NCBI GenBank assembly: GCA_963082975.1
Contig: OY720349.1
Location: forward strand, 46,853,962 to 46,917,961
DNA: 64,000 bases
Direction: 5' to 3'
DNA from: Labia minor
Lineage: Eukaryota > Arthropoda > Insecta > Dermaptera > Spongiphoridae
In this document: positions 35,200 to 49,829 of the stretch, one piece after another
Layout: each line of letters opens with the position of its first letter
How positions within the stretch are numbered: position 1 is the stretch's first letter
Notes under the pieces: model-generated
Databases searched by the model: none
Told to the model about the DNA's origin: nothing
Seen by the model: the letters and a program-made list of their open reading frames with translations, nothing else
Position numbers and translations under genes: made by a program

Positions 35200-35782
35200 T
35201 TTTACTATCACGAAAATTTTCGATGTTGAGATTTTGATGTTTTTATTCGGTTTGAAGGTTTCTGAATCATTTTCACTAAGGTTGAGAAAAATGTCTGTCT
35301 CTGTGTGTGTGTATGTATGTAAACAAGATTACGAAAAAACGGTTTGAGCTAGAATGATGAAATTTGGTACATGGGCATTATTCAAAATTCATAGTTTTCT
35401 ATCAATTTTTGAGAAATGTAGCTCAACCGGAAGAGGGTCATTACCTACAACGTTTTGATTTTTTTCTTCTTCTAAAGTGACCGTAAAAATAAAGATAAAT
35501 GTTTGATAATTTTTCACATGATTAATAATTGTATAAAACTGCTATATATAGAATTTCAGCTTGATTGAATACTTGCTGAAAGTACCAGAATTAATTTTTT
35601 TACTCGTTGGCTGGCAATCACGCGCCAACACGTGACGTGGTGCCATCAACAAACACATGCGCTGGTTTAATAAATATTATTTATTAATTTTAATTTATAA
35701 TTAATTAAATTTAATTTAAATATAATATATGTGTAAATTAATCCAATTCAAATTGCGAAATAGTCGAGTGGAGACACTCCAG
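35200..35782 (+). mobile_element. Family A Helentron-like element lacking the 5' hairpin
   Basis: The 5' end reads T-run, ACTAT, then directly CACGAAAATTTTCGATG: the 23 or so bases holding the hairpin and the first part of the arm are missing. Core, GACGTGGTGCCATCAAC segment and 3' end (GCGAAATAGTCGAGTGGAGA then CACTCCAG before a T-run) are present. Loss of the 5' hairpin with an intact 3' hairpin makes it a useful comparison for what the ends do. Confidence 0.82.
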
Positions 35783-36119
35783 ATTTTTTTAAATTAAATG
35801 AAGTTTAGTTAAATATAAAATATTCTTATATATGAATTTCATATTCTCTTTATATCTTTAATTTCTGACTGAGTAATAAGAATATGTTATATTTTTTTTC
35901 TCTTGAAAATATGTGTGAAGAAAAAAAATAAATAAAATAAAAAGAGAACGAGTAAAATCAGTAAAAAAATCATTTAAGGATAAGACTGTCATCGCTATGT
36001 CCCCGTATAAATTACTTAGTTTTTTACATTAGTCGCAACGATGCATTAAACATTTTTACATTTTTCTACTAAAAATTAGTTTTTATTATATAATGTTATA
36101 TATTGTACATGTATATATA

Positions 36120-36345
36120 GTGACGGGAAAAAAAGAGAACGACAGCTATAGCGCAGCGCCTTTCTCAACAGCATTAATATAAGTGTTAAAATTAAAGAAA
36201 TTAATTTTTAATATCAATTTAATTTTAAATGATTGATAGTTTTATGTATTAAGGTATTAAAAATTAATTTCTTTAATTTTTATTCATATATTAATGCTAT
36301 TGAAAAAAGCGCTGTGCTAGGCGGGCGTTTTCTTTTTTCCGTCAC
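36120..36345. mobile_element. Inverted-repeat element (226 bp) with TA flanks
   Basis: The left end GTGACGGGAAAAAAAGAGAA and the reversed right end GTGACGGAAAAAAGAAAACG match. The similarity continues inward with gaps and mismatches for roughly 100 bases per arm (CAGCATTAATAT, AAATTAAAGAAATTAATTTT), so the element is nearly all inverted repeat. TA on both sides (36118-36119 and 36346-36347) fits a Tc1/mariner-type MITE. Confidence 0.75.
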
Positions 36346-36349
36346 TATA

Positions 36350-37780
36350 CATATATAGATTATTAAACTTAAAATAAATAAAATGTGTATGATGTTTACC
36401 CATTTCAATTTACTACCATAATTTATTTAAAGTGAATTTTACATTAATGAAATTGAGAATAAAGTAAAAAGATTATTATGAATTTTTAATGAGAAAAAAA
36501 TTAATTTTTGACTTTGTTTATGTTTCACCCACGTTCATAGATTCGTTTCATCTTTCTTTCCTTTAAGGAGTAAGAAATACAATTTTATTTATTTAATACT
36601 TAAAAAAAAGTATTATGATAATTATATTTTTTTATGGAAGAGATGCCATGTAAGAAAATTTGAAGAACATACTCTTTTTGACTTTTGTTTTTGGACCCCT
36701 TTTTTTTGCTCTTGTACGTTATTTATCCCTTTTGTCAAAAACTCTTCAAATCAAAATAAATAAAAGATTAAAAGAATTCCATCATAAATTGAGCGAACAA
36801 AAGAATACCCCCTTCCAAAGGAAAGTAAATATTTCCATTCTGGTTGTTTGGTTTTTATTTTTCTCTTTTTTTTATCTAATAGATTTAATTTCATTAAATG
36901 AATGGAAACGAATAAAAAAAACCTAATTGAGACTTCTTGAAACGAACGGAATCTAATCAGATAAGGGAAGAATTCCTGCTTGGCATTTTGACGAAGATAA
37001 GATGAATTTTTTTTTATATTCATATGACAGTTGTTGCTGTTGATGTTGTTGTTTTAGGGGAAAAAACATCAAATCAAATTAAATGATTAGAGAAATTAAA
37101 ACGATCATATTATAAGACTGGAAAGAAAGATAATCACAAAAAAAAAATAAGAAAGCTTGTTAAAAAAATGTATCTCGAATTTTGAGTGATTTGTCAAGTA
37201 AAATAAGAATACTTTTTTAAAATTTTTGTATTATCTCCGTTTAAGAAAAATAATAATTCAGTTTTTTTCAAAAATTGATTTCTAAAATCAATATACATAT
37301 TAAATTTGAAGATTTTGAGGAGCCAGATAAATTAGCCTTATTGTGGGATGAAACAGGACAACAGGAGGAATGTAATTACTAAAGCCAACCACTTCTATAA
37401 TTCAGATGAGCCGAAAAGTTAGACAAATATATTTAAATAATTAAAAAATTCTGAAAATATTATTTAAAAAAACTAAAAGAGGGTTTGTAACTCATCATCA
37501 ACGCAAATAAGCTTTATAGTATAGTATATAGTAAAGTTTTTTTTGATAGACGGTGTCTTAAATACTTTTTTTTCATTTAAAAATATATTTTTCAATAATA
37601 ACCACTATTCTAATTAATTTATTTATACTAATAATTTACTACTAATTTACTAAATTTTCATTTTATTTATTTTTCCAATTAAATGTGTGAGAAATCATTT
37701 ATTATATATATATTAGATAAATATAACTAGTAAGTTTATATATATGATAAGTTATTTTTGTTAAGAAGATAAGAATATAG

Positions 37781-37818
<38 letters not shown>

Positions 37819-39380
37819 ATATATATAAAAAATGATCAAATTCTTAAAAATTAAAATATATAAAACGATATAAAAAGATTGTTGTTATCATTTATTAAAT
37901 TAAATTTCTTCTAAAAATGTGACTTATTTTTTTCTCATTTATTTAATGATAAAAAACATATTTAATAATAAATTCGAATTTAATTGAAGTTTGAAAGTAA
38001 AAATAGATTTATTTATTATTTTATTTATATTATTTTTTGTTATTTTATTGATATTATATTGATATTAATATACATTAAGAAAATAAGAAAGATTATAAGT
38101 AAATAGAAATGATTTTTTTTCTTATTTGTGTTCTTTTGATTTTTGAAATTTTGCGCATATTACAATTTAATTTGGATGGTAAAGTTTGTCAAAATGTATT
38201 ATTTTGAATGAAATCATATTACATGCTTTATTAGAAATATATCTTAAAGAAAAACGCTTGACATTTCTTTTGAACACCTTAAAGAGCAAAAATATCAAAC
38301 TCAGAAAAATAATCATAAGAATGAGGGGTTTGGAATTCCCTTAGGTGTATAAAATAGAGGGAGAAGGTTTTATAAATTGAAATGCAGATAAATTTAATTT
38401 TGTATATAAAAGAATGATTAATATTTTTAGATAAATATTGAAAAAACAAAATGAAAAGAAAGACTAAATGAAAATTTAATACAATTCACCTATAAAAAAC
38501 AATAAAAAGTCAAAATAAGTATTTAAGCTACATATATAGTAATTATAGTACATATAGTAATTATAGTATATATTAAGTAAATGAAAAAAGTTGTTTTATT
38601 TTTATTACCTTTTCTTATTTTTTAAAATCTTACTTCCATTTCTACTCAATAGAATTAATCAACACACACACACACACATTTCATAGTAATCATATTTAAT
38701 AAGCCCCTCATAGGAATTATTATTAATTCGATAAATTTATTTGAGAGAGAATGTGAGTTTATTTGTCTATTAATGCTTTAAAAATATAATATATGTATTT
38801 GTTACATTTTTCACCTGAAAATATTTTCATTTTAATAAAATTCATTATTTCACAATTCACATTATTCATTCCTTTTTGAAGTTATATTTTGGACATTTTT
38901 CAAATGTATGAAAATAGAAAAAGGGGATTACATAAAGAAGTTGGCCGGATTCAATTCGATTGGGATTCAAGAGTGAATGGCCACGTGCGTATTTGTCAAA
39001 CGCTGTCATAGAACAACCACCTCCAACATACAACAGTAATTTTATTAATTTTTATGAAATGAACAAATAGAATAAAAAAAAATTAATTAAAAAACAAAAA
39101 TGAATTAGATTTTATAAAAATGAAATGACTTTATCGGATTTTAAACTGATAAGACATTTAAATGCCTTCATTCAATGTTTATATAAAGAGAATGAATGAT
39201 ATTATCATTTCTTTTTTTTTTTAGTTTAGAAATTGAATAATATAATAAAAGATATAGGATTTGGTTGTATCTATCAGTGAATGAAGTAAATAAATTCAGA
39301 CAAGGTGTATTGAATAATCATTCAAAGTGAGAGTGATTTGGCAACAGACAACATATGTAAACTTGGATGAAGTTATTTAA
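36350..39380. other. A+T-rich intergenic DNA
   Basis: It contains an (AT)n run at about 37783-37811 and a CA run at about 38664-38679. Open frames near 36660-36930 are low-complexity, hydrophobic and start without ATG, so they are not called. No gene supported. Confidence 0.4.
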
Positions 39381-39459
39381 TAAATTGGTGAGTGAAATGC
39401 GAAAATGCGTCGAGTAGATTGTGGAAGAGGTAGAAAATGAATAAGTGAGTCGATCTTAC

Positions 39460-39547
39460 CTTGAGCCTCCAATGTCAACATCCAGTTGATTGCCAGGAAC
39501 AATGTCCAGAAGATTTTCCATAATTGCAGGCTGTTAGTCCGTTCCAT
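39460..39547 (-). CDS. Candidate signal-peptide first exon, gene unknown
   Basis: On the minus strand ATG at 39547 opens 29 codons plus one base, ending at a good donor (CAAG followed by GTAAGATC, 39460/39459). The peptide has a short basic/polar start (MERTNSLQLWK) and a hydrophobic core (IFWTLFLAINWML). It ends with a small, polar stretch with a likely cleavage site after LEAQ. This is the form of an N-terminal signal peptide of a secreted or membrane protein. A GTG-TCG-ACC-AAC stretch before the ATG is also open but lies in the leader. The remaining exons would lie to the left and were not found, so the product cannot be named. Confidence 0.5.
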
Positions 39548-39780
39548 GTTGGTCGACACCGTTCAGGAAACACACAACATGGGTAGGTTCATTTACATTT
39601 TGCTCGAGAGAGCCACCAACGAGGATAGAATCACGAAATTTGCTGTATTAGTGGTGCGCGCACATGACGTATGCTGGTGCTTGCTTGCCGGTCAACTCAC
39701 GACTGACGGAGGCGCAGCCCGAGGAAGCCGCTCTGTCCCTCCACCCCCTCTCCATTTCCCCATACTAACACAACGCATGG
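39548..39780 (-). promoter_or_regulatory. Candidate promoter and leader of the signal-peptide exon
   Basis: G+C rises sharply here. On the minus strand TCAGTC at 39706-39701 matches the arthropod initiator and would give a leader of about 155 nt before ATG 39547. TACGTCAT (about 39665-39672), a CRE-like half site, lies just downstream of the proposed start. No TATA box was seen at the expected distance. Confidence 0.35.
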
Positions 39781-39949
39781 CATATCGCACACCTAAAATA
39801 AACAAAATGAATACTAACCCGACATTAGATTTGCAATCGGAAAAAAAATATAATAAAAAAACAAAAATGAATTTGAACATTTTATTAAAAAAGTTCATTT
39901 ACATAAGGAAAAGAAAGAAATATCTCGGTGCTGCTATCTAGGAATGTGA

Positions 39950-40910
39950 TTAAGTATTAAATGCAGGTAGAAAATTTCTTTGCCTTTTAGCGGGGGATTA
40001 AGAATATCTATATCTATTTACAGTTTATCAATAGAATCAAATTCAAACCTAATAAAATTATAAATCTTTTCATTATTATCATAGCTTATTATAATTAATG
40101 ATAGTTTTTTTAATTATATAAATATGTTTTTCCTATTTTTTTTTATATATATTTATATATTTATAAAGAATCTTTCATTCAATAAAATATTTTATTTAAT
40201 AATTAAATAAAATACAAAAAGAAAAAAACATATAGATATTAGAAGCAAAAATTGGAAGGTAAATACGGAAGTGTTGTATGGAAATTATACCTATTCAAAT
40301 TCAAACCTAATAAAATTATAAATCTTTTCATTATTATCATAGCTTATTATAATTAAATAATATATGTTTCCAATAATAATATTTTAATTTTACAAAATTT
40401 CTACTTGAAATACATATCATACCTCAAAATCTGATTTAATTTAATTCTTAAAATAATGTCTCTTTACTCAATTCTTATCCCTGGCAGCATAAGAATTTAT
40501 TATTATTAGTGCTCGTATAAGGAAAAACATTTGAAAATATTTAGTTTTTTGATTTCATATTCAAATTAGTTTTGCTGTTTTACTATTTTCTTTTTTTTTT
40601 GAGATACTTTTTCTTTATTCATTTTAAATTAATTCTATTACAGAAATAATATTTATTTTTGTTTTTGTTTATTTAAGGTAAATACTATGAATTGTATAAA
40701 TTTAATTTATACTAGTTATGATTTTTTTCAAAAACAAATTTCTTATTTATTTATTGAAAATAATTTTTTATTTAGTACTTTATTTTAGATAAAGTATAAT
40801 AAAATGAATATAGCATTACTATTTTAAATTATTAATAAATTCTTTGGTTTAATTTATTAATGATCATTTGTAAAAGTTTATAACATTATTTTTCAAAAAA
40901 GCCGACAGAG
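39950..40910. repeat. A+T-rich DNA with a perfect 62 bp direct repeat
   Basis: TCAAATTCAAACCTAATAAA and the following bases, 62 in all, occur identically at 40037-40098 and 40295-40356, 258 bases apart. The rest of the stretch is A+T-rich with no gene seen. Confidence 0.75.
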
Positions 40911-40914
40911 AAAA

Positions 40915-41345
40915 TAAAAATATCTATCTATCTTTGTGGATCTACGGAACTCGAAAGTTCTTGGCCGCATCAACCACATTCCTCCAAGTATTGCTATCCT
41001 GACCTACACCCAACGAATTTCTATTTTCTCCCATCTCATTCACAACCCTTCCTACATTATTCGCCCAGCGCGTCCTTAGTCCAACCAGACGTTTCCTAAT
41101 CGGACTCTCCATAAATAATTTTTTACTAGTCTATCATCACCCATTCTTGCTACGTGATTTTCCCATTGCAACCTTCTTGATTTTATTATTTTATGTCTGG
41201 AGATGCATAGAGGTCATGCAATTCTCCGCTATTCCCCAGTTCTTTGGCCATAAAAGCTGCGAAGAATCCTAGTTTCAAATACTCTAATCTACTCTCGTCT
41301 CCCTCACACCCATATAATACAACCAGCAAAATAATTATTTTATAT
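40915..41345 (-). pseudogene. RTE-type retrotransposon C-terminal relic
   Basis: Minus-strand pieces read ILLVVLYGC near 41320 and then a region with GPKNWGIAENC-like drift. After that come RRLQWENHVARMG (about 41178-41140), a GKRLVGLRTRW-like segment, and finally GQDSNTWRNVVDAAKNFRVP and TAG (about 41000-40940), followed by a GATAGATAGAT tail. Frameshifts and stops separate the pieces. It is the longest C-terminal relic of this family besides 23544-24310 and 54600-55390. Confidence 0.68.
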
Positions 41346-41349
41346 ATAA

Positions 41350-42250
41350 GATATGCCCAGAAAAATCACACTAATAAGGTTTGAAAAGAGAAATAAATAA
41401 AATAATATTGGCAAAAAAATAATTTTCAATCAGTTTTCAAAATTGATTAGATTAAATATTAAAACTATAATATAAACCAGTTAATTTTATTTATTAATGA
41501 ATATTTATTCAAAGAAAATAATCGATTTATTGTGATCATAATAATTTATAGATTTTATGATTAATTAAAAACATGGCAAATATATAATATAAAAGCAATT
41601 TAGTTTTAAAAAATTTTTTGAAGATGGTTTTGGTATATATTATAAATGTATTTATAATTACTTTATAAAAGATAAATTTTTACTCTTTTAGGAATTTGTT
41701 TCATCAGTGAAATGGCTAATTTGTAAAAAAAGATTACAATACAATACAAAATAAATTTGTTCAGGGTTTAAGAGTTAAACTCGTTTTTACAAAAGTATTT
41801 AAATAGTTCAGCTAGTGTAAACATTTTTATTAAAGAATAGTGAAAATTAAAAATGTTGTGCAAATTTTAAGTTTTTATTTTAATTATTGAAAAACCCTTT
41901 AATCATCTAGTTTGTGTAACAAAGATATGAATTATATGAAAAAAATAATTATAATGAATAAAGCATCAGAAACCTACGAGACTTAAAATAAAATAAAAAT
42001 GGATGCTAAGGGAGTGGGCTTTGGAAAGAATGTGTCCATAAGCAAGAAGAAAAGTAGGATCGGCTATTTTATACTAGTTCTTATGACACCAAAATTCAAT
42101 ATAAATAGAATTCATATTTTTTTCATTTAAAATCTTTATAAATTATAACAAAATTCTATTCTTTATAAATATATATATATTATTATATAAATACAAATAT
42201 AAAAAAATAATAACAAAAATTATAAAAATTATTCAAAAGTAAAAAGTTTC
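41350..42250. other. Intergenic DNA downstream of SHMT
   Basis: A+T-rich. No clear AATAAA was found on the minus strand in the first 150 bases after the SHMT stop codon, so the polyadenylation site is unknown. Confidence 0.45.
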
Positions 42251-42252
42251 AA

Positions 42253-44889
<2,637 letters not shown>

Positions 44890-46150
44890 TATTTTAGCAG
44901 ATATCTTTCTTAAAAGAAAGAACTACATTTAATAAATTATGAATATTAACAGCTTATCAAAGTTCAAAAGGTTATCAAAAAAAAAGGAAAAAATAATCTT
45001 TTTCAACAGAAACATATTATATAAATTTAAAAAAATCTATATAGAAATTAAAATATTTAATAATTATTTTATAACCAATCAATAAGTATATCTATATAAA
45101 TTAAATAAATTATACAGAAATTATCAATTAGATATATGTAATTATAAATATTCAAAAATTATATCAAATGGAAAAACAATTTTCTTATATAATACATTTA
45201 TTTTGAAAGTTTTAATAAATTTCGAATTTTGTCAAGTATTTACGCATGATTTTACTTAAAAACCATGTGACTAACAACCTTAAAGCGCGTGAAATTTAAG
45301 AATTGATTTGAAATATTTTCCTTGAATATAATTCTTATATACTTATATATTTCTTTTTTAAAAATTAATTTTATCAATCAAATTTTAAATGAGTTTTGAA
45401 TAATAAAAATTTAAATCTTAATTCTCATTAATAGTAAGTGAAAAAATTACAATAATTATAAATTTTGCATTTGATATATAATTTAAAGTTTAAAAAGTAA
45501 TTTTTAGGTGATATAATATTGTTTCCTCTTGAAAATTTTTGGTAGTTGCAATTTTTTTGTTTTCTCACACATTTATTGAAACTAAGATAGTTAATTTAAT
45601 TTTCAATCAAAATAACTTCAAACAAAATTAAAAAGAACTTATTTATATCAAATAATTGGAATATTAAAACAATATCAATACAAATATCTAAATTTATTTT
45701 ACAATTATATAAATATTATAGAACATCAAATAGTTCCTTTAATGTCTTGTCAGAATTAAATTTGAAAAAAATTAGATATTATAATTTGTGTTAATAAGAT
45801 TTAAGATAATAGAGATGCTAATATTTCAAAAAACTTATACAACATAGAAAATATAAATGTTAATATCTGGATTTTTTTAATTTAATATTGATTGTGATTA
45901 TATAGAAATCAAATTAATTGAATAACATACCTTTACCAATTGTAATTTCCTATAATTCTATATCTCCTTAATTGGCTTCAGTATTATCAATATAAGAATA
46001 CATTTTTAAATGAATAATTTACTTTACAACCATATTATGGAATTTGCTATTTAAGATCTTTATATATTTGATAAATGCAAATGTCATTTCATTTTAAATA
46101 TTTAAATATTTTTGTCTGTCAAATACCAACTTAATTTAGTGAAAAAAATT
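44890..46150. other. Region upstream of SHMT
   Basis: This very A+T-rich DNA should contain the SHMT promoter, but no clear TATA box, initiator or upstream exon could be fixed. Confidence 0.4.
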
Positions 46151-46159
46151 TATCACAAT

Positions 46160-46595
46160 TATTTAGAAGGAATATTGGGAATTAAAAATTGTAGGATTTT
46201 GGCACGTTTTTTAAATTTATTTTTATTTAGAAGGAATATAGAGAATTAAAAATTGTAGATTTTTCACTTAATTGAAAATTCTACATACTTTTATGTAATT
46301 TACATATTTAAAAGAAACGAATAATGTTTTATGTAATATACAATATTTATTTGAAAATAAATTAAAATTACAAAATATAATTTACAAAATTTGTTATGAT
46401 TTCACTAGTAAACATATCCTTTTTACATATTTGTTTGTTACACATTGTATTTAATTTTTCACTTTGGTTTGTAAATTTGTTTTAAATTTGTTTTGGTAAA
46501 TTGCAATTATTGATTTTACACATCTAGATGAAACGAATAATGTTCTAGGCAATATACAATATTTATTTGAAAATGTATTAAAATTATAAAATGCT
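46160..46595. repeat. Local duplications in A+T-rich DNA
   Basis: TTATTTAGAAGGAATAT and the bases after it up to GAATTAAAAATTGTAG occur at about 46160 and 46227. AAACGAATAATGTT with ATATACAATATTTATTTGAA occurs at about 46315 and 46533. These look like old local duplications. Confidence 0.6.
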
Positions 46596-46599
46596 ATTT

Positions 46600-47530
46600 A
46601 CAAATTTTGTGATGATCTCAATAGTAAACTCATTAAGCAATTTTTCTTATTCAAGTTACCACACATTTTTATACCGAGAATTAGTATGCGCCTCAGTGCC
46701 ATCTGACGGTCGCATGCATCTCTTGGGCATCTGCAGCGTCGTCTGGCCGGATCCAGGTGCAAAACTGTGTTTCAAGACTTATATTTGAGCAATTTGAGTG
46801 TCCAGGTGGTCCAGGCCTTGGTCAATGGATTTATATTCGTATTTTAATAATTTTAATCTCGGAAACTATAAGTGACCGAATTATTTGATAATTTAATAGT
46901 CACTTGGAATTATAAAAGGAATTCACTGGTAAAGTTTTATCCAAATCCCTGTAGCTTCCGTTTTTGTAAATAATTATCTTTTTTCTTATGAATTTAGGGG
47001 AAGTGGAGCAGATTCATACTAGAGGCACCTAAATAGATTAGATAATCTTCTGTTAAGCTCGCATAAAGAGAATGAATGACTTATGCGTATAGGCATAGCT
47101 TATTTATGTGTGTGGTTACTGAAGGAGTTTGACAGTAGCCGGTGTAAAACGAATGCACGTTGATTCAGTCAGGCCCAAGTAGTTTAATAACCTCACTTTT
47201 GATGTCTTTTTCTAATAAAAGCTTCTCTCTAAATTGTTCTGTTCCATTTTTTATTTAAAAGATAACTTTGTGAATTGATCAATGAATAATTCTATATGGT
47301 TCCCTTTTTTATAGGAATATTTTGATTTTATTTCATACAGAAGTATACGGGGCACATTTATACAGTAACCTAAATCAGCTAAGACAATCTATATTTTAAA
47401 ATTCAACAAAGATTTATTTTTTTATAACTTACATAACTTATTATTGTTGCTCAAATAATTCTCTTCAAGTTAATTAGTTTTTAACTTAGTTCCCTAGGTG
47501 TCATAAAAAGAAAAATTTATATTTATGTTA
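46600..47530. other. Intergenic DNA with a G+C-richer patch
   Basis: The patch at about 46680-46830 (GTCTGGCCGGATCCAGGTGC) and a second at about 46990-47190 are unlike the A+T-rich background but have no supported frame. AATCTCGGAAACTATAAGTG at 46856-46875 resembles phrases in arthropod rolling-circle repeats. Not assigned. Confidence 0.3.
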
Positions 47531-47539
47531 TTTTCTTTT

Positions 47540-47680
47540 ACTATGTGGTCTTAGAGGAGAGGGTAAGGATTGGAGGGTTGTGTGTGTGGCTCAGAATAGG
47601 GATACTTGGAGAAGTGTGGTTGCTGCGGCCAAAAACTTTCGAGTTCCTTAGAGCCACAGAGATAGATAGATAGATTTGGT
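47540..47680 (+). pseudogene. RTE-type retrotransposon tail relic
   Basis: The plus strand encodes VVCVAQNRDTWRSVVAAAKN (from about 47576), then FRVP and TAG, followed by GAGCCACAGAGATAGATAGA. This is the best preserved coding tail of the family in the window. Everything upstream of about 47545 is lost. Confidence 0.72.
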
Positions 47681-47908
47681 CGTATTGAATAATAATATTT
47701 TGATAATAAACATTTCTTGCACAGCTTGTGTATTTTTTTACGTTTTTTTCAACTTATGTATGTGGTGATATTATTATCAATAAAAATAAAAATATTTCTA
47801 TTTGAGAATTGCTAAAATTAAAAAACATTTTCAATAAATGATCCAAAAAATGATAAAAGCCCATTAACTTATTATTTACAGGAATAAAAGGTTATATGAT
47901 ATATAAAT

Positions 47909-48436
47909 ATGGAATGCCAGAAAATAATTAAACGAGAGCGCACTTTATCAAATGAGGAGAAGGAATTAGATGAAGTGGCAACTGATCAATCGGAGGTTAT
48001 TAAAGCGACCAATTTAGCTAAACGTCGCAAACGTACTAAAAAACAACCTGAAGATGTGCTCGTTGAAAAGCGCATAAAAGCTAGAATACGTATGCAGAAA
48101 TTACGGTCGAAAGAAACAGCTGAGGCACGTGAGTCTCGCCTTGAGAAGGATAGACTTCGTCATATTCACGCACGGTCGATTGAAACCATTGAAGTTGGTG
48201 AATCTCGTCGTGAAAAAAATAGGGTTCGTTATTATCAAGCACGGTTGAATGAAACCTTTGAGGCTGGTATATTTCGCCGAGAGAAGGATAGACTTCGTCA
48301 TATTCGAGCACGGTCGATTGCAACCGCTGAATTTGGCGAATCTTTCCGTGAATGGAAGAAACTTCCTCATTCCCAAGCACGATCGATTGAAACTGCTAAG
48401 GTTGGTGAATCTCTCCAAGAAAAGGATAGACTTTAA
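47909..48436 (+). pseudogene. N-terminal 23-residue repeat region of a Helitron-like protein
   Basis: An open frame of 175 residues starts at ATG 47909. Residues 1-58 are charged, with a basic RRKRTKKQ stretch. Residues 59-173 (48083-48427) are five tandem repeats of exactly 23 residues, typified by RLRHIHARSIETIEVGES and ending REKD/EEKD-like. Repeats of this length and type (STPR-like, DNA-binding in FMBP-1) commonly precede the helicase protein of Helitron-like elements. The frame stops after the fifth repeat and the expected cysteine-rich and Rep domains do not follow in frame. It might alternatively be part of a host gene, but helicase remains downstream favour the element. Confidence 0.55.
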
Positions 48437-49350
48437 TTCATTAGAACACATTTTGTAATTAATATTGTGAAATCTGCGAGAAACAACGTTACCCGGATCA
48501 GCTTGGCAAATATCAAAACGTAACTTCAAGTTATATTTGGTTTCTGGACTTGGAAACAAAAATGAGTATTTGTCATCGTTGCCATATGCATTTGAAGATT
48601 ACAAAGGTTCAATGTCCATCAAAGGCGTACTAGAATTGTAAGCGACCCTATGACAACCCGGGTGTATTTCAAATTTTGATTGAACCTGAAAATGACTCTT
48701 GATGTGATGCATTTTTTATGAATGTTCTCAAAATTGAAGGACAATACGGGAAATATGGATTTAAACATTATTCGGTCTCGATATTTTCAAAGTTAGTAAG
48801 AAATTGCCTAACATGCTACCACGATCCAGAGAACACAAGGACTTTGTTTCAGCCATCTAGACTCTGAAGAACTTGAATAAGTCAGAAGACTATGCAATTT
48901 CACGGAATCACATATTTGCAGTACTCGGATGGGCTAAATGCAAATAATCCACTGTACAAGAACATAACAGTGAATCATTTTGAAGATTTCCATACAACAT
49001 CAAATTGGCCTTGTGAATGGCGCCATTGGCAACATTACGGAAATTGGTCACATTTCCGTCGCGATCAGATGTATGACAAAGACATTCAATTTGCTCGCAT
49101 TGACTTTGGCAGATATAGAATGCATTTAATTGAACCGAGATCAATCTGTTCAATTTCCAGCACTCCGTATGACTAATGGTGTCTTTGATTTTACATTGGG
49201 CTTGCACAGCACATAAAATGCAAGGCTGTACTGAAGTACTGTCGTTCATCTTGAAAGTGAAAACTTTGAAAAAGTCCAGGTTTGCATTAAGCACATAAAA
49301 GACACCTTCTAAGGAGAAGGCTATAGAGGAAATGGACAAAATGCTCTAAG
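48437..49350 (+). pseudogene. Pif1/Helitron-type helicase remnant
   Basis: Several frames together show late helicase sequence. NGAIGNITEIGHI begins at 49016, matching the VNGA.G.V region. RIDFGRYRMHLIEPRSI lies at about 49100-49146. WACTAHKMQGCTE at 49197-49235 is the motif that reads ASTVHKMQG in active Pif1 helicases, and AIEEMDKML follows near the end (49321-49347). Between 48437 and 48900 there are only scattered pieces (CHRCHMHLKI; HDPENTRTL). Multiple stops and frame changes make it inactive. No Rep nuclease motif was seen. Together with 47909-48436 it looks like one Helitron/Helentron gene with its middle deleted. Confidence 0.6.
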
Positions 49351-49815
49351 CAGCAGAACCTCAATAAAATAATCAACGATTTAAGTAACGATTGGTCTTA
49401 TAGATTAGGTTTAAAAAGTAAAGAAAAATATAGTCATAAACTAATAGGTTGATAATACAATTGAACGAATTTCAAATGTTTGGTAGGCATATTTCCTCTG
49501 AGGGGACGACCCGGGAGATATTGTCTGGCGCCGAGCGTTTGAGATTGTAAAATAAATAAATAATAATTATTGATTGAACACAATAGTAAAAGGAAGGAAA
49601 TAAAACATACCAACCATTGATTGTGACGATTACACATACAAGTAGATGAAAAAGAGGAGAGTAAATAGAGAATATATTTATGCTTTAAAGGAAAGTAAAA
49701 AAACTAAAAACCTCTACTAATTGGATGGAGAGAAACGAAAGGAAGAATAATAACTTCGAGATCATCAATAGGTTTGTATCGATTTCAAAATTATACTAAA
49801 AAGTATAAAGTAATT
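49351..49815. other. Spacer after the helicase remnant
   Basis: A short G+C-richer stretch (49495-49545) with GACGACCCGGGAGATATTGT lies in an open minus-strand frame (49434-49637) but without convincing splice sites or similarity. Not called as a gene. Confidence 0.35.
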
Positions 49816-49829
49816 AAAATTATCAAAAA

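Noticed and set aside
36660-36926. An 88-codon hydrophobic plus-strand frame
   Set aside because: It begins at TTG rather than ATG and reflects T-rich DNA; no family resemblance.
39486-39941. A 151-codon plus-strand frame
   Set aside because: It runs antisense to the signal-peptide exon and promoter region, is rich in low-complexity lysine codons at its end, and does not begin at a credible start.
48081-48559. Minus-strand frames opposite the 23-residue repeat region
   Set aside because: They are antisense shadows of a repetitive coding sequence.
49434-49637. Minus-strand frame with SQTLGARQYLPGR
   Set aside because: No acceptor site before the interesting part and no recognised domain; could be an exon but unsupported.
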